A stretch of DNA of 64,000 bases from Gnetum montanum (GCA_015680685.1 MNCI01004504.1:1025020-1089019); one strand, 5' to 3'. Numbered from the stretch's first letter, positions 22,233 to 34,435 are shown. A program made the numbers and translations. The notes: generated by a model not told the origin, from the letters alone.

Positions 22233-25200
22233 CTAGTTGTTGAGTTGCCTCTTGATCTTTTGTAACTTAACGTGTGGTGCTGGGTGTATGGGTATGATCT
22301 TATATTCACCTTCCCCTTCATCGGTGATTTCAAAGGGTAGTTCTGACCAAGAGATATCAGCAGGAATGGCTCCTATGTCTGTGTCTTCTTGTGTTTCTTC
22401 AGTACTAGTTGGGTTGTGAATCAATGTTGGGTTCACATTTTGATGTATGTCCATGGTTTCTTGTTTAGGCTTAATGAACTCAATTTCTGACCCTTGATCT
22501 ACCTCAAGGTATGAGGAAATGATTGATGATGTTGTATCCCCATGTATGATGATCTCACCACCCTCGTAAGGTAGATGTATCTCCTGATGGATTGGTGACG
22601 TTACGGCTTTAAGTTGAGCTAGCCAAGGACGTCCTAGGATCAGATTAACCCCTAGCATTTCATCAACCACTATGAATTTAGCTGATGTAGGGAATTGGTC
22701 TCCGGCTATGAAGTCTAAGGTAACCATGCCTTTTACTCCCACACGGGAACCACTGAAGGATCTCAGGAAAGAGGTTGTTGTAGGTTGTATTTGTTCAGTG
22801 AGTCCCAATTTTTCAATGATGGAAAAAGGTATTACATTTGTTGCTACACCATCATCAACATGCACCCTACATATTTTGAAATTATCATCCTGTATTGTTA
22901 TGAACATGGGGGCCATGGTGATTTCACTTGTTTTCTCATCTAGCTTAATGTCCTTAACATGGAATTCTAAGGATGTGGTTTTTGATTCCTGAAGTTGTGG
23001 GGATAATACTGCATAAATGGATGGTTCATCTGCAGGGAGATCCTCACTAACAGGAATTGAAGTTAACATTCGTACGAGAGCCTCTCGATGTACTGGTAAA
23101 GTCATCACTAGGTCATACAAACTTAAAGAAGTGTTCTTTTGTTTTAAGGCTTGCATGACCTGGGTCAATGCATTAGCTAGGTCTTTACCATTTGGGACAT
23201 TCTTATCTATAGAGATTTGGTCCATTTGACCCAGCATTCGTATTTCTCGTGGAGGGGTTTTTACGTTAGTAGCTGAGAATGTTGGGTTTGGGATATGACT
23301 TGTACTAGGCTCATTAATGGATGAACTCATGGGAACAATGCTCAATGGTGTAGGCTTTGGCAGTCCTAATTTATGTCCATAGTTTTCTGTCTCCATGCGC
23401 TCTCTTTTTTCTCTTTCTAAGCGTTCTCTTATTAGCCTATCGACAAGACGTTCTTGCATAGGTCGTCGAGAAGTGGAGATGGGTTGTGTGCCAGGGTGTT
23501 TTGGCACTTGGATCACAAAGGGAATGGGTTGGTTTTTAGATGGTGTGTTTGTTGTGGTGGCAAGCGCAGGAGGTATGTGGATGATGAATGGTTTTGATGG
23601 TGTGGGGGACGTGCGTGTGGTAAAAGGGATTTGAGGAGATGTTGGGGTAGGTGTGTTTTCTAAAGGCCTCCGAATCATAAAAGGTCTTCATGGAACGTCT
23701 TGTCTATTTTCCATATGGATAGTATTAATCACATATGGGGCATCGTTGGTTTTGGTATTGAGAGGATCTTTGTAAACCCCCATGGATTGATTTTGGGGCC
23801 TTACTGGGTTTGTCTCGTCGAATATTACTTCACCCACATCTATAATGCATTGTATATCTTACTTCAATGCATAGCAGTAATCAGTCCCATGACCACACTG
23901 TTGATGATACTCACAAAATATATCCAACCTAAAGCCTTTTGGGATAGGGGGTTCGTTGGGTGCTGCTAAGGCTGGATTTTTGGCCAATTCACAAAAGCGA
24001 TCATGTCTTTGTGAGGCCGCAAGAGACATTTGTTTATGTTGAATTAACCCAGACTTTAGAAGTTGTTCAAGCAGTTTTGAAGGCTTCATGGGCAATGGTG
24101 TGTATTGAGTAGGGTCTTTCCTTTCGAAGGTACATGCATGACCTATGTTGTTATTTCTATTCGAGGAGCTTTCAGGTGTGTGAGTGGGTGCTGTTCTTTC
24201 ATAGTTGTTTGGAATAGTGGGTTGTCTTCCCTCAGCCACTGCTGCTACCATTGTTTTGGGTTTATCTTTCCTTATGTGTTGACTTCTAAAGGTTGAGTAG
24301 GCTAGGTCATTACTTGTTTGTGCTGCTTCTTCTATGTCTTTGATTTGTACAAATGCTTGGCTCAATGTGCGGGCTTTTAGGTAGTAAAGTTTTGACTTAA
24401 TAAAGTCATTCACGGCTGACTTAAGGATAGTGAGTAAATATGTTTCGGGGATAGGTTCATGAAGTTCGTTTAAGGCTGCACTCCACCTTTGGATAAATTT
24501 CTGTGCTGGCTCTAATGGCGCTTGTTTAATTTGAATCAAGCTATCTAATGTGGCTTCAGGTTTCAGATTGTATTTGAAACGGGTGACAAATTGATGCAAC
24601 AAATTCTCTAAAGAAGATATGGAGCTACGGGGTAGAGATCGGTACCAGTCTAAGGCTTTTCCGGTTAAGGACATTGCAAACACTCGCAAGATTACATGGG
24701 GCCATGCTTGAAGTAAAAGGCTTTCAGTTCTAAATGTCACTAGGTGGGCATTTGGGTCCCCTTCTCCATTGTACTTGGTCAGTTGAGGTAATGAGACTCC
24801 TTTTGGCAAGGTCAAGGGTGGAACTGAGGGGTCAATTGGGTCATCTTGATAGAAATCTAGTACCTTGACTTCCTCATTGTTGAAAGTTTTAAGGCGTTTT
24901 AATTCTTCTGCCAACGAGTGCATCATTTTTTGTGTGTCTGCCCATTCTTGGGCGGTAGGCAAACCAATGGATTGAGTTGATTGTGGATGATAATGGTTTA
25001 ATTGTTGCATTGTTTGTGGAAAAGCAGGTTGTTGGGCTAACATTTGTTGTGGTGGGATGGTATTTGGGACTGAGACTACTGGTGGAACCCATTGCCCAGC
25101 CACAGGTTGTGAGGTAACACCTTGAACATGTTGGGTAGGAGTAATCAATGGTGCCTTATGAATTTGTATCTGGGGTATGTAATGGGTGGATGTGGAAGCT

Positions 25201-25955
25201 GGTATGACTGACAGTGTTCCAATTACTTGAGGTTGGAGGATTGACCCTGCATTGGTTTGGGGGAGTTGTTGGGACTGTACTGGTGGAGGAATGATGGAAA
25301 TGGACGCATCAAAGTGAATGTTATTGAGCATGGAGAAGATAGGGATGGAATGGGGAACATGTGCTTGAATGTTTGTGGATGAAGAAGGAAACATATTTTC
25401 TTCTAGGAAAGGATGGGATAATAGGTTTGTGTGGGCATGGGGGCTAACAGTATGGTAAGATTCTCCATGTTCAGATTGGGCTACAAAGTCATCTTCTTCA
25501 TCTTGAGGCTCTATGGGAGGTAGTTGTAAGACTTGATTTTTAACCATGAGAAGTTGAGATATGAGTTTATGATGGTTTTCAGATAGTGGGATTATGTCAA
25601 AAGCTGAAGGGATAAACTCACATCCTCCTTTGTGGATGAATTCATATTCTCGCTTAGCTTCCTTTTCCATACGATCAATGGGTAGGTTGGCTTGGATCTT
25701 AACACAAATAAAATTATATTGTTTAGGTGTAAGAGTTGCATGAATGGGGCCTTTGCCTTGTAGCCTGAGGGATTGGCGTGTGGGGACTTGAGGATTTATG
25801 TGTTCAGTGAAGGTTATGGATTCCGTAGCAGTCATAGGGTTTGAAAAAATTGGTAGTGTTACTAGGTTGACTTGGGAAGATTCCATGATAAACGTGAATG
25901 AACTGGGATAGATGAATGGAGTTTTAATAGGTAGTGAGTTTTTAATCAATAACAC
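22233..25955 (-). pseudogene. gag-pro: Tat gag-protease, single frame with two premature stops
   Basis: The frame 25,955-23,859 (698 codons) and the frame 23,678-22,233 (481 codons) are in the same phase. They are separated only by TAA at 23,859-23,861 and TGA at 23,688-23,690, so they were one Gag-Pro reading frame. The N-terminal half is Pro/Gln-rich. The capsid region lies at about residues 380-560 (YNGEGDPNAHLVTFRTE, LTGKALDWYRSLP). A zinc-knuckle-like CEYHQQCGHGTDYC lies near residue 685. The protease active site reads VHVDDGVATNVIP, with DDG in place of the usual DSG/DTG, followed by LILGRPWLAQLKA. The start at 25,955 lies a few bases inside the primer-binding site, as usual for such compact leaders. 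Confidence 0.87.
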
Positions 25956-25962
25956 GAAAGTG

Positions 25963-25980
25963 GCCCTTCTTCTAGTGCCA
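25963..25980 (-). other. Likely primer-binding site of the Tat element
   Basis: On the minus strand TGGCACTAGAAGAAGGGC begins five bases after the end of the 5' LTR. It starts with TGG, as primer-binding sites that pair with the tRNA CCA end do. I could not assign the tRNA species. Confidence 0.5.
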
Positions 25981-25985
25981 AAAAC

Positions 25986-27704
25986 TATACTGACCTAAAT
26001 TGTCGGTGTGAGGCTGGAATGGAAACAGACACCGAAAGATTGTTGGGCAGCCACAGCTGACCCTTCCTTCGCTTGAGGGCAAGCTAGAAAATGGAACGAA
26101 GGCAGAGTGCCTTGGATGGTTTGCATGCAAATCAACCAAGGACTTCCACGAGCGTAAGCTACGGCTAGCGCTGGGGTTATCGTGAACGATGTAAACAGGA
26201 TGTAAACGGAATGCAAACAACGACATAAAAATGTAAATAGAGCGTACTGAATTATAAAGAAAGCACAAACCGTGCTATATTGTAAACAAAGCATAAACCA
26301 AAGTAAATAATGTAAATAGGAGGCAATGAACTTTATTGTATTGTTTAATAAAAATGTATGCACCGGTCGAAGTGTAGCTGCACGTGTGGATGGCAGGTCA
26401 AGCACTAAGCCCCGGGATGATGTCTGAAGTGACGATGCGATAATGTGATGTGATGAACGTGAGAAATGCTTGGATGCCAACAGTCAGATGTGCCGAGCGC
26501 CCAAGGATTGCCAGTTCTGTAATTTCTCAGAATTGCCAATGTCTCTAATTTTTGCCTTCCAATTCCCCCCCTGATTTATGTGAATTGACAGGGTATTTAT
26601 AGGGTTGGGCCGTGCTCCGGCACAGAATTTTAGAATGGAATCAACGGCTGAGAGATGAGAGGAAAGTGGATCTGGTAACATGTGTCCAATGGACAGTTGT
26701 GCTTGGGTTGGATGCATGCTGGCGAGAGTTGGATGTGTGTCGGACAGTTGTGCACGAGTTGGATGTGTGTCGGCAAGCTACGTTCTTGACCAGGTACATT
26801 GCATTTTACAATTTATGGGTTATTCAAGCCCATGAAAGTACATTTAATTTAAACATGAGGGCCTAACATGCCCACATATGTCGATTTACAATGAAATGTA
26901 CAACAAGAGAAATTTGACCCCCGTTTGCGTGAAACTTCTTTGTTTCTGAGTCTTTCTGAATTTTTCTGGAATGTTCTGAAAGTTACTGATGCTGATAATT
27001 CTCTGCCATTTTCTGAGATATTTCTGGAATTTTCTAAAACTTCGATGAATAGTGTTCGCGCGATGAATAGTATTTTACGCAGTGAATAGTGTTTTACGTA
27101 GTGAATAGTGTTTCATGCATCTTACGCTCTGTAGCGTAAGATGAATAGTGTTTTACATAGTGAATAGTATTTCACGCAGTGAATAGTGTTTTACGCATCT
27201 TACACTCTGCAGCATAAGGTGAATAGTGTTTCATGCAGTGAATAGTATTTTACGCATCTTATGCTCTGCAGCGTAAGGTGAATAGTGATTACGCATCTTA
27301 CGCTCTGCAACGTAAGAAAATGTAGCCACAGCGTAATCAGCTGAAAACACCTCTTTTAAGGCCCAAATCTTGATTTTCTGAAGGCTGGGAACCGCTGGGG
27401 ACCTTGGCAAAGGTCATGGGGGGTCCTTATGCTTGATTTTGGCTTGCTTTGACTTAGTTGCAGGGGCCCAAACATTGGTGATGCTAATCCTTACGCTGTG
27501 CAGCGTAAACACAATGCGAGCACATTGTACTTAGCGAAAATTCCACTTTTTGACCTTAAAATGGATGATTCTTGATACCGAGACTTGCCGTCGTGATTTA
27601 TGGGCACCCGGGGGACCTTGCTTGCTCCATGGTGGGCTGCTTGAAGCCATTTCAGAGGCTCTGAAGTTTTTTGGAAGTGTTGCCAAAATTTTTGTGGTTT
27701 TTCA
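25986..27704 (-). repeat. Tat element 5' LTR, full length
   Basis: This 1,719-bp LTR is complete. It begins TGAAAAACCACA on the minus strand at 27,704; the inner end reads GGTCAGTATA, so the last CA has become TA. The core promoter is CTATAAATAC at 26,592-26,601 (minus) and the polyadenylation signal AATAAA is at 26,332-26,337 (minus), giving an R region of roughly 200-230 bp. The hairpin minisatellite lies at 27,043-27,325. It is nearly identical to 15,168-16,632 except for the 228 bases missing there and one extra hairpin unit here. Confidence 0.9.
26592..26601 (-). promoter_or_regulatory. TATA box of the Tat LTR
   Basis: The minus-strand sequence CTATAAATAC lies in the middle of the LTR, upstream of the polyadenylation signal, as expected for the U3/R border. 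Transcription would start about 30 bases further on, near 26,565. Confidence 0.6.
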
Positions 27705-27709
27705 TAAAC
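27705..27709. repeat. Target-site duplication TAAAC, right
   Basis: Perfect match to 15,163-15,167 on the other side of the Tat element. Confidence 0.85.
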
Positions 27710-27784
27710 AATGAAGCAAAGAATAAGATTTATCAATAAAAGTATGGATGTGATAGTTCCTGATCTTGATCAACCTTATGAACT

Positions 27785-28650
27785 GATGGGAGTAATTGTA
27801 ATTCTGTCATAAGTGGTATATGATTGGATGGTCTTGTTCGGGATGGAAGGGCTAAATCTTGATTCTTCTAAAATTCTTTACAAATTAACTCCAATAACTT
27901 GGTAACTTGAAATAATCAAACATCATACCAAATATAATCTAGGGTCTCAATGAAGGATGTTGTTAATCCTACTTTATTAATCATGGTAGAGAAATTACTA
28001 AATTTTGGTTCTTGATGAGTACTATCCATCAACATCATTTGTTCCTAAATTATGGAATCTAATTTATCTATTAAAGATTCAAAATAAGTAGAATATCTAC
28101 TGGCTAATGGAATTTCATGCTCAATTAATGGGAACATCTTCCAATGATTCCTTTATGCATCCATATTTTAAGAATTGATAAACACTAGCAACTTTTGCAT
28201 TGAACTCTCCACAAAGGACAATTGACACTGAATTAGTATGTCTTAGGAATAACTTATTCTTCAAGCTTTCCTCTATTTGCCTAACCAAGTATGCTCCTTG
28301 GCATAATTTGACATCCAAATATGTTGATTTGGCATTTAAATGTGTGTTGATTATACATACACATCTTCCTGATAGATGGATTTTTAGTATCAAAGTCAAG
28401 GCTATGTGATTTTTTTGAAATCTTGATTGTTCTTTCTTTTCCATTCTTTGAAGTTCAGGGATTTCAAAAATCATCTTTTCCAAACTCCAATTAAATATTT
28501 GTACTAATTCAAACTTGGCTTCTTTATAAAAGATTGTGTAACCATCCATCTTATGATTTTTGCAATATGCTAATTTTTATAGCTGCAAAGAAGAATTTCC
28601 ACAAGAACCTTTTGCTTATAAATACCTCTTATTTGAAAAATGTCCACCAT
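27785..28650 (-). pseudogene. Fragment of a CCR4-type deadenylase (EEP nuclease family), C-terminal half
   Basis: The minus-strand frame 28,549-28,121 shows MDGYTIFYKEAKFELV, then HIALTLILKI, then CVCIINTHLNAKSTYLDVKL and IVLCGEFNAK. These match the order DGCAIFYK, NVALxxxL, NTHLxxxxxxxDVKLxQ and xxLCGDFN in CCR4-type exonuclease/endonuclease/phosphatase proteins. After a frameshift near 28,130 the same strand continues with SFIETLDYIWYDV near 27,940 and PSNHIPLMTELQL near 27,800, matching the family's TLDYIWY and SDHIPLxxEF. Catalytic Asp residues read as Glu (GEFN) and Asn (SNH), and there are several stops. No intron is apparent within the fragment. In plants these enzymes shorten mRNA poly(A) tails; this copy cannot do so. 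Confidence 0.75.
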
Positions 28651-29549
28651 GGGCCTTGGATTTTTTTAAAATGTTGGCAATGACTATCTATATGTTAGAA
28701 ACAAGGGCATCATATGCTTGAGTTATGCTAAAATACAGCTTTTTGGGGGTTCTTGAGGTACTATCTTGGGCAAGGGATGAGAAATAATTTTTGAGTTTCC
28801 ATGAGGTAGATTTGACTTCACCATTGTGTCCAAAAGTTAAAATCTATAGGAAATAACTCTTCATTCACCAAAAAAGGCTTCCAAAATCAAAAGTTATGGC
28901 TTTTGATGTCTAGAACCTTTGGCACAAAAAATGAGACTTCTTGGGAGGTCACCCATTCCACTACTAGTCCAAGGAAAGAGTGCTTAATTATATAAAAACA
29001 ATTCACTTTCTAATTTCAAACTAACATTTTAACTAACAAAAATTTTGAATTTTTCATCAGTTGATAGAAAATATAAATTTTTCATCAATTGATGGAAAAT
29101 CTTCCCATCATCGAGTAGGGGCAAGGACAATGGTAGGATCAAGGATTTCTAGCAATGGCCATGATGGTAGAAAAGTGGTGAGTAGTGTGTGTGAGGAAGG
29201 TGGTGGTGGTGGTGGTGGAATGCGGTAGCATGTCAAGAGTTGTGGCAATAGTGGGTGGGGCTTTCCTGAGGCCCGCATGGTGATGTTAGGAGATAACATA
29301 GCCTAAGTGGCTTGGGTGACCTTTACTCAGTCCTGCACGACCCTCATAAAGGTTGGAATAGCCCACACAAGAGTCTACATGGTCCACACAAGATCCTACT
29401 TGACCCAAGTGGGGCTTGCACTACCTAGGCAGGGCCTATGTGGCCTAGGCATGACTTACACAACCCTAACTAGGACCTGCATGCTACAAGAGGCTAACTC
29501 ATTGCTAACAATGAGGGTTTACTATAGCGATTCTAGATAGCCTCGAGAA

Positions 29550-29775
29550 AGGATAGTGATTTTTGACACCAATGGTGTTCATGTTGCATCAAAAGGGATA
29601 GTGATTCTTGGTGCCAGTGATGTTTGTAATGCATCAGAAGGGGTAGTGATTCTTAGCACCAATAGTGTTCATGATGCACTGGAAGAGGTAATGATCCCTG
29701 ACGTCGATGATGTTTTTGGTGCAACAAAAATGGTAGGGATTCTCGATGCCATTGGTTTTCATGGGCATTATGAGC
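29550..29775. repeat. Five 45-bp tandem repeats
   Basis: The unit 'gggatagtgattcttggtgc' continues with 'cagtgatgtttgtaatgcat' and 'cagaa', and recurs about five times at 45-base spacing with moderate divergence. Because 45 is a multiple of three, the plus frame 29,556-29,852 stays open and shows a 15-residue period. There is no recognised protein domain. Confidence 0.7.
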
Positions 29776-31241
29776 AACCAAAAATTATGGTATATTTCTT
29801 GATTATGGTTATGGTGATGGCAATGACATTAGCAACGATAATAGCACCGTAGGTGATGGTGGAAATGGCTCTTGCGGCATTGAGAAACTTGACAAAGGTT
29901 ACTTTGTGCTAATGGTAGGTACCATTGTAGGGTAAGGCTTGGTGTGGCAATGATGGATAGTGGCACGGTGGAGGTGAAGTGGCAGGGTAGAGTGGTGAGG
30001 ACTAAGGGTAGTGGCCCTAAGAAGAGACTGCATGGTTGACCTTGCAAATAGGGATTGCACTGCACTAAGGCTAGTGTAGCCTTATGAAGGGTTGCATGTC
30101 CTACACAGGCCTGCGTAGCTTACAACAAAAATGTAATAATAATTATACATATATTAAATTTATTTTTTATTTTATTTTAAATTATTATTATTATTTTATT
30201 CTACCCTGCCTTGGTGGTTGATGTGATGCTTCAGTTGATGACAAGGCATGGGTTCAATTTTGGTAGACGATGATTTTGGGTTTTATTTTTTATCCTAAAA
30301 TTTTTAATTTTTTAATAATAATTTAATAATTTAATATTATTTTAATATATGCATAACAAGAAACTGAAGATATCAATATCTCTCAAACCATAGGTTTGAT
30401 TAAGGAAAAGCTTTTACCATTGGAATCATCTCAACAAGTCCTATGCATTAGACATAGTCTTAGGGTTCAAAAGTGAAGTTGGAATTTTAGGAATTGAAAG
30501 GATCAAAAATAACATATCATGTTGAATTGACATTACTAGATTGATGTATGGGTAACTTGAGATCTTTTAGATTACTTGCATTTGATTGTAAATGATGTAC
30601 AAACCTTAGGATAGAAATATAGTATTTATACCTTCTCATATCATGGTTATACCATAATGAGGTATTGAGGAGAAGATTAAGACAACATCATTCACTAAGT
30701 ATTGGTTTTTCTATGGGGATTAAAAAATCTTATAGATGGATTGACTCCATTATCTTATCAATGCCTAGGTCTTGGTATGGTGAATAATGCCAAGTTACAA
30801 GGGTTAAACGCTTAGGATAATAAGTTTCAACAAAACAAGATCAATTTAGATCATGGTTACTACCTTTTTGGAAGAAATTTAACAATGATATTAATCAATT
30901 AATATTTATAGTATTAAGAATGGTAAGAGTTACCTGGATTATTGTATCCATGTCTTATCAACATCTCTTGTAATTGATGAATCTTTATGAGGCGTAATTA
31001 GATCTTCATTGGTTAATGATATCCATGAAAGAATGTTGTTGGTTGGTGGGATATATGTCTTTTGTATATTCTTGATCCATTGTTCATGAAATCAATGGAA
31101 TGGTATCTTGTCTTACATAAATCATCTTGGACATATGGTGCAAATGGTGGTAATCCATGACTCTCCTTGGGTTGTGGCTCTATGGTTCGTCATTGAATTA
31201 TAGTTGATCCATAATTCCTATTGGCCCTTGGGTTTTGGTTT

Positions 31242-31253
31242 GTTCTGACACCA
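31242..31253 (-). other. Primer-binding site of R3, initiator tRNA-Met type
   Basis: On the minus strand TGGTGTCAGAAC lies two bases after the LTR end. It matches the common plant primer-binding site TGGTATCAGAGC (initiator tRNA-Met) at 10 of 12 positions, and fixes the orientation of R3 and the identity of the LTR at 31,256-31,814 as the 5' LTR. Confidence 0.7.
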
Positions 31254-31255
31254 AT

Positions 31256-31814
31256 TGTGACATCCCATTCCTAGATGTCATGGAAAACATCAAATATACA
31301 TTATATTAGACATTATGCATAAGAAGATAATATACCAAATGTCAAATATATATAACATTCAACATTATGTGTAACAAAAATTATAGGAAAAATGTAGAAG
31401 AAAAGAGTAAAGAATTATTTATTGATGTGAAATAGAGTATTTGGATCATGCTCTAAGAGTTTTCCTTGGGGTTTTCTTCCTTCAACATCTATCCCCTTAG
31501 AGGCAATCTAGCACTACCACCATGGTTAGGCCTATCATCAACTAGAAGGTATGGCCAATCCTCTTCCTATCTCACTTCACCTAGCACTTGTGACTCACCA
31601 CTCCATGCTAGAACGACCTCCAAGCTTGAATATAAATGCCTTAGGTCAAATCCCCAAAGGTTACCTTAAGAGACATGTACATTATTACAATGCAGCCTTT
31701 CAGGTCTCAATTACAACATGCCCTTTCCAGTCTGTTACGATAAAAATAACACTTATTATGAAAAGGCACCATCTTCATTATGCAACAACATCATTTGGGA
31801 ATGAGGACATTACA
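31256..31814 (-). mobile_element. R3-family LTR (5' LTR)
   Basis: The plus-strand ends are TGTGACATCC and GGACATTACA, giving TG...CA ends in inverted agreement. It pairs with 14,210-14,781. The frames at 31,466-31,829 lie inside the LTR and repeat those in the other LTR copies, so they are not genes. Confidence 0.78.
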
Positions 31815-33649
31815 AGGACTCATAGCTAGAAAAGAGATTATGGATATGTGTGTTTTATGCTTATAACTTGAAGAAGAGTTGGTATTGTAAATATTTTATT
31901 AACTAGGATTATGTATAATTCCTTTTATTAACTAGAATTATGTGTAATTTCTATTAGGTCCATGAGAAAATGAATTTTCAAGCATCTCTTGTTGGGAATG
32001 AGAATACTCAATACTTAAGGTTTTTAATGAAGGAGATTGAGTTCCATCAAGATAAAAAGACCTTTAAATTCTAAGCTAGTATATGCTGCTAATCAAAGAG
32101 AGGTCCTTCATCATGAGTTATGGGAGGTAAAGGATCAAAGCTAAAAGAGAGACAAAGATCAAGGGACTTCTTTAAGGAGGATGAAGGATATCATTAGAAG
32201 GTATGAGACTCATTATTTTTATAATTTTTCTATTTCTTATGACAACGGAAATGAGATTTTAAGCCAAGTTGAGGTTATCTCGTAGGAGATAGATGAGTCT
32301 TCTAACCAAGGTATGCACAAGAATGATTACTTTAATATTAATGAATCTAATATTAAAATCATGGAGGAGAGTTTACCTTTTGAGCTAATACCTTTTTAAT
32401 GAAATGAAGACCTTGATGATGATTTATTTAAAAAGGAGAAATCATTGAAATTTGGGACTCCTATTTTATATGTTGAAGCATCAAATTTTGATGAAGTTGT
32501 ATAGCCACATGTTAAAGATCAAGTTGAACCAATGTTAGATGGGAGAAGCCATGAAGAGATAAGCAAGTCTAAGCTCTATGTTGTAAATGGTAGTAATATC
32601 TCTAATGTTGAAGCTAGTGTGTTGGATGCTTATCCTTCATTTTAGCTTGGTAGTAATTTATTTAAATGTGATAATAATAATCATGATCATTGCGATGATC
32701 ATGATGAAATCGAGAGTCATGTTATGTATGATGGAAGCAATGTGAGTTTTAATATCATTGTTAGTGAGAGTAAGCCTAATGATGGTAATGTATCTGATTT
32801 TGGATATGATAAGGATGCCTATTGGGTAGTCATTATTAGAAGGTTATTATGGATGTTTGTGAAGACATTGATAGTGATTTGATTTTCTATAATTTAAAAA
32901 TGTTTGTTGTTGATTATATCAATGAAGAATTTGTAAAGTATGTTGAAGAAACTTGATTGTCTTCGCTATGGTATGGATGAAAAACATGAAGGAAATCCAA
33001 GTAGCAGTGATGATAATGGTTCAGAAAGGTTGAATGATAAACTTTAAAGCACTAAGAAGAAGAAGGTAAATAGGAGAAAAAATGAAAGAAGGAAAGCTAG
33101 AATGAGAAGACCTAACTCTTTTGCATTTTCTTATTCTTCATTTATTGTAGGTCATGGAAGATACATGTGAGGTTTAATGCTCTCTAGATGAAAGCTTGGT
33201 GAATTCTTTAAGAAAAAATACTAGGTTCATTCTTCTCTACTATAACTCTCCATTGTAATGTGAGGAAAAAATGTGATATGATGTACATATGTCTGTGTAT
33301 TCCATGCATACACTGTAGAATATGTAGTTATGTCCTATGACATGCAATGGATGGTGGAGATAAATGTTAGGAGCTTTAACCATTTCATGAGTATTGTGAT
33401 TTTTGTGTTTGTGTTATTGGCTTGAGTGAGGGGATATTTACCATTCCAAGTATAAGGCAATCTTATGCAGGAGTTAAGAGTCTTTTAAGAAAAAGGGTGG
33501 TGATCAAGAGATTAATCCATCTCTTTGACATAATTTATACCCTTATTTTTAGAGATCATTGATATTTTTTGGCATTAATTTGGAATCAGTAAAATGTCAT
33601 CTGGATAAGTTTTAATATTTCAGATGAGTAACTATCATGGGATTACGAG
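31815..33649 (+). pseudogene. Right interior of R2 with a decayed acidic reading frame
   Basis: On the plus strand a patchy frame can be read through many stops: EESLPFELIPF, DQVEPMLDGRSHEEISKSKLYV, HDDHDEIESHVMYDGS and KPNDGNVSDFGYDKDAYWVV (about 32,350-32,870), then a Lys/Arg-rich stretch at 33,050-33,120. The composition (Asp/Glu/Ser/Asn-rich) resembles linker or extra reading frames of LTR elements, but I recognise no domain. It lies just before the R2 right LTR, consistent with the 3' interior of R2. Confidence 0.4.
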
Positions 33650-34435
33650 TTGTAGTTGCTTGCAGTTTAGACTTACAAGGTAATGTGAGTTGTAGTCAAA
33701 CATAGTTAGTTATGAATGGAAATTTTTCATGTTTTTGATATTGGATAATGAGTTATGAGGTATTGTAAGCTAAAAGGAGGTTGCATTAGATTACAGTTTG
33801 GAGAATGTGAACTCTAGGAGGTTGCAACCAGTAGAAGAGTAGAGAGAAGATATTCTTGAGTTTACCTATGTAAGCAAGTGCATGTTCCAACCTACTCATA
33901 GTGGGGATACTAGTGGGAAAAGTATGAATCAAAATTTTATTGTAGTTTGTAATTAAAAAGATGAATTTTTGTAAGGTTGTGAGATACTACTAATCACAAT
34001 AGATTTTATTCTATGGATTGCTAGCTCATGCTACTCATAGCAATTCATAGTCTTGTAAACATTGGTTTTTAAAGAAGATACATGCTTGAAAAAAAAAGCT
34101 AAATATTTGGAAACGAAGTCCAATGATTAGGTAAAACCTATAAAGTGTAGAAGCACCTAATTAATAGGTGCCTCATGATCTTTTGCTATGTATGACATTG
34201 AGGGAAAAAGTGTGGATACTAGGGTGGCCTTTTATGCTAAGTGAGATCATTATGAAGCTTAATTGTAAGCATTGGTATCTCTTAGATTATGAGAGTAACT
34301 AATTATCTTGGATTTTATTCTAGTCTTTGGATGTTAAATGCTTCTAAGTATTTGTACTATGATTTGGCATGAATAAAGAAGTACGTTCTTTCTTGTCCAA
34401 GCATTGAGTCCTTAAGCTCTTGAATTTCTTAAGAA
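33650..34435 (+). mobile_element. R2-family LTR, right copy
   Basis: A ~785-bp repeat of 13,038-13,790 in the same orientation, sharing 'ctagctcatgctact', 'aagatacatgcttgaaa', 'taattgtaagcattggtatc' and 'aataaagaagtac'. The divergence between the two copies is clearly higher than between the Tat LTRs, fitting an older insertion that later received R3 and then Tat. Confidence 0.6.

Larger units (their letters stand above)
15168..27704 (-). mobile_element. Complete Tat-lineage Ty3/gypsy LTR retrotransposon (12.5 kb)
   Basis: The element lies on the minus strand: 5' LTR 25,986-27,704, primer-binding site near 25,963-25,980, gag-pro 25,955-22,233, spacer 22,232-21,617, RT-RNase H-aRNase H-integrase 21,616-18,123, 3' region 18,122-16,649, polypurine tract 16,633-16,648 and 3' LTR 15,168-16,632. 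It is flanked by TAAAC on both sides. Two RNase H domains and no chromodomain place it in the Tat group. The coding part carries one frameshift and five premature stops, so it cannot move on its own as sequenced. The LTRs are very similar apart from indels, so the insertion is much younger than its surroundings. Confidence 0.9.
27710..31241 (-). mobile_element. Interior of R3, right of the Tat insertion
   Basis: This continues the R3 interior interrupted at 15,162. It contains a CCR4-like gene fragment (27,785-28,650), a (GGT)n run at 29,199-29,219, degenerate 'cctaggcatgac' repeats at about 29,290-29,500, five 45-bp repeats (29,550-29,775) and AT-rich sequence up to the primer-binding site. 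No gag or pol motif is visible, so R3 is non-autonomous as seen here. Frames at 29,307-29,852 arise from the repeats and are not supported as genes. Confidence 0.5.
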
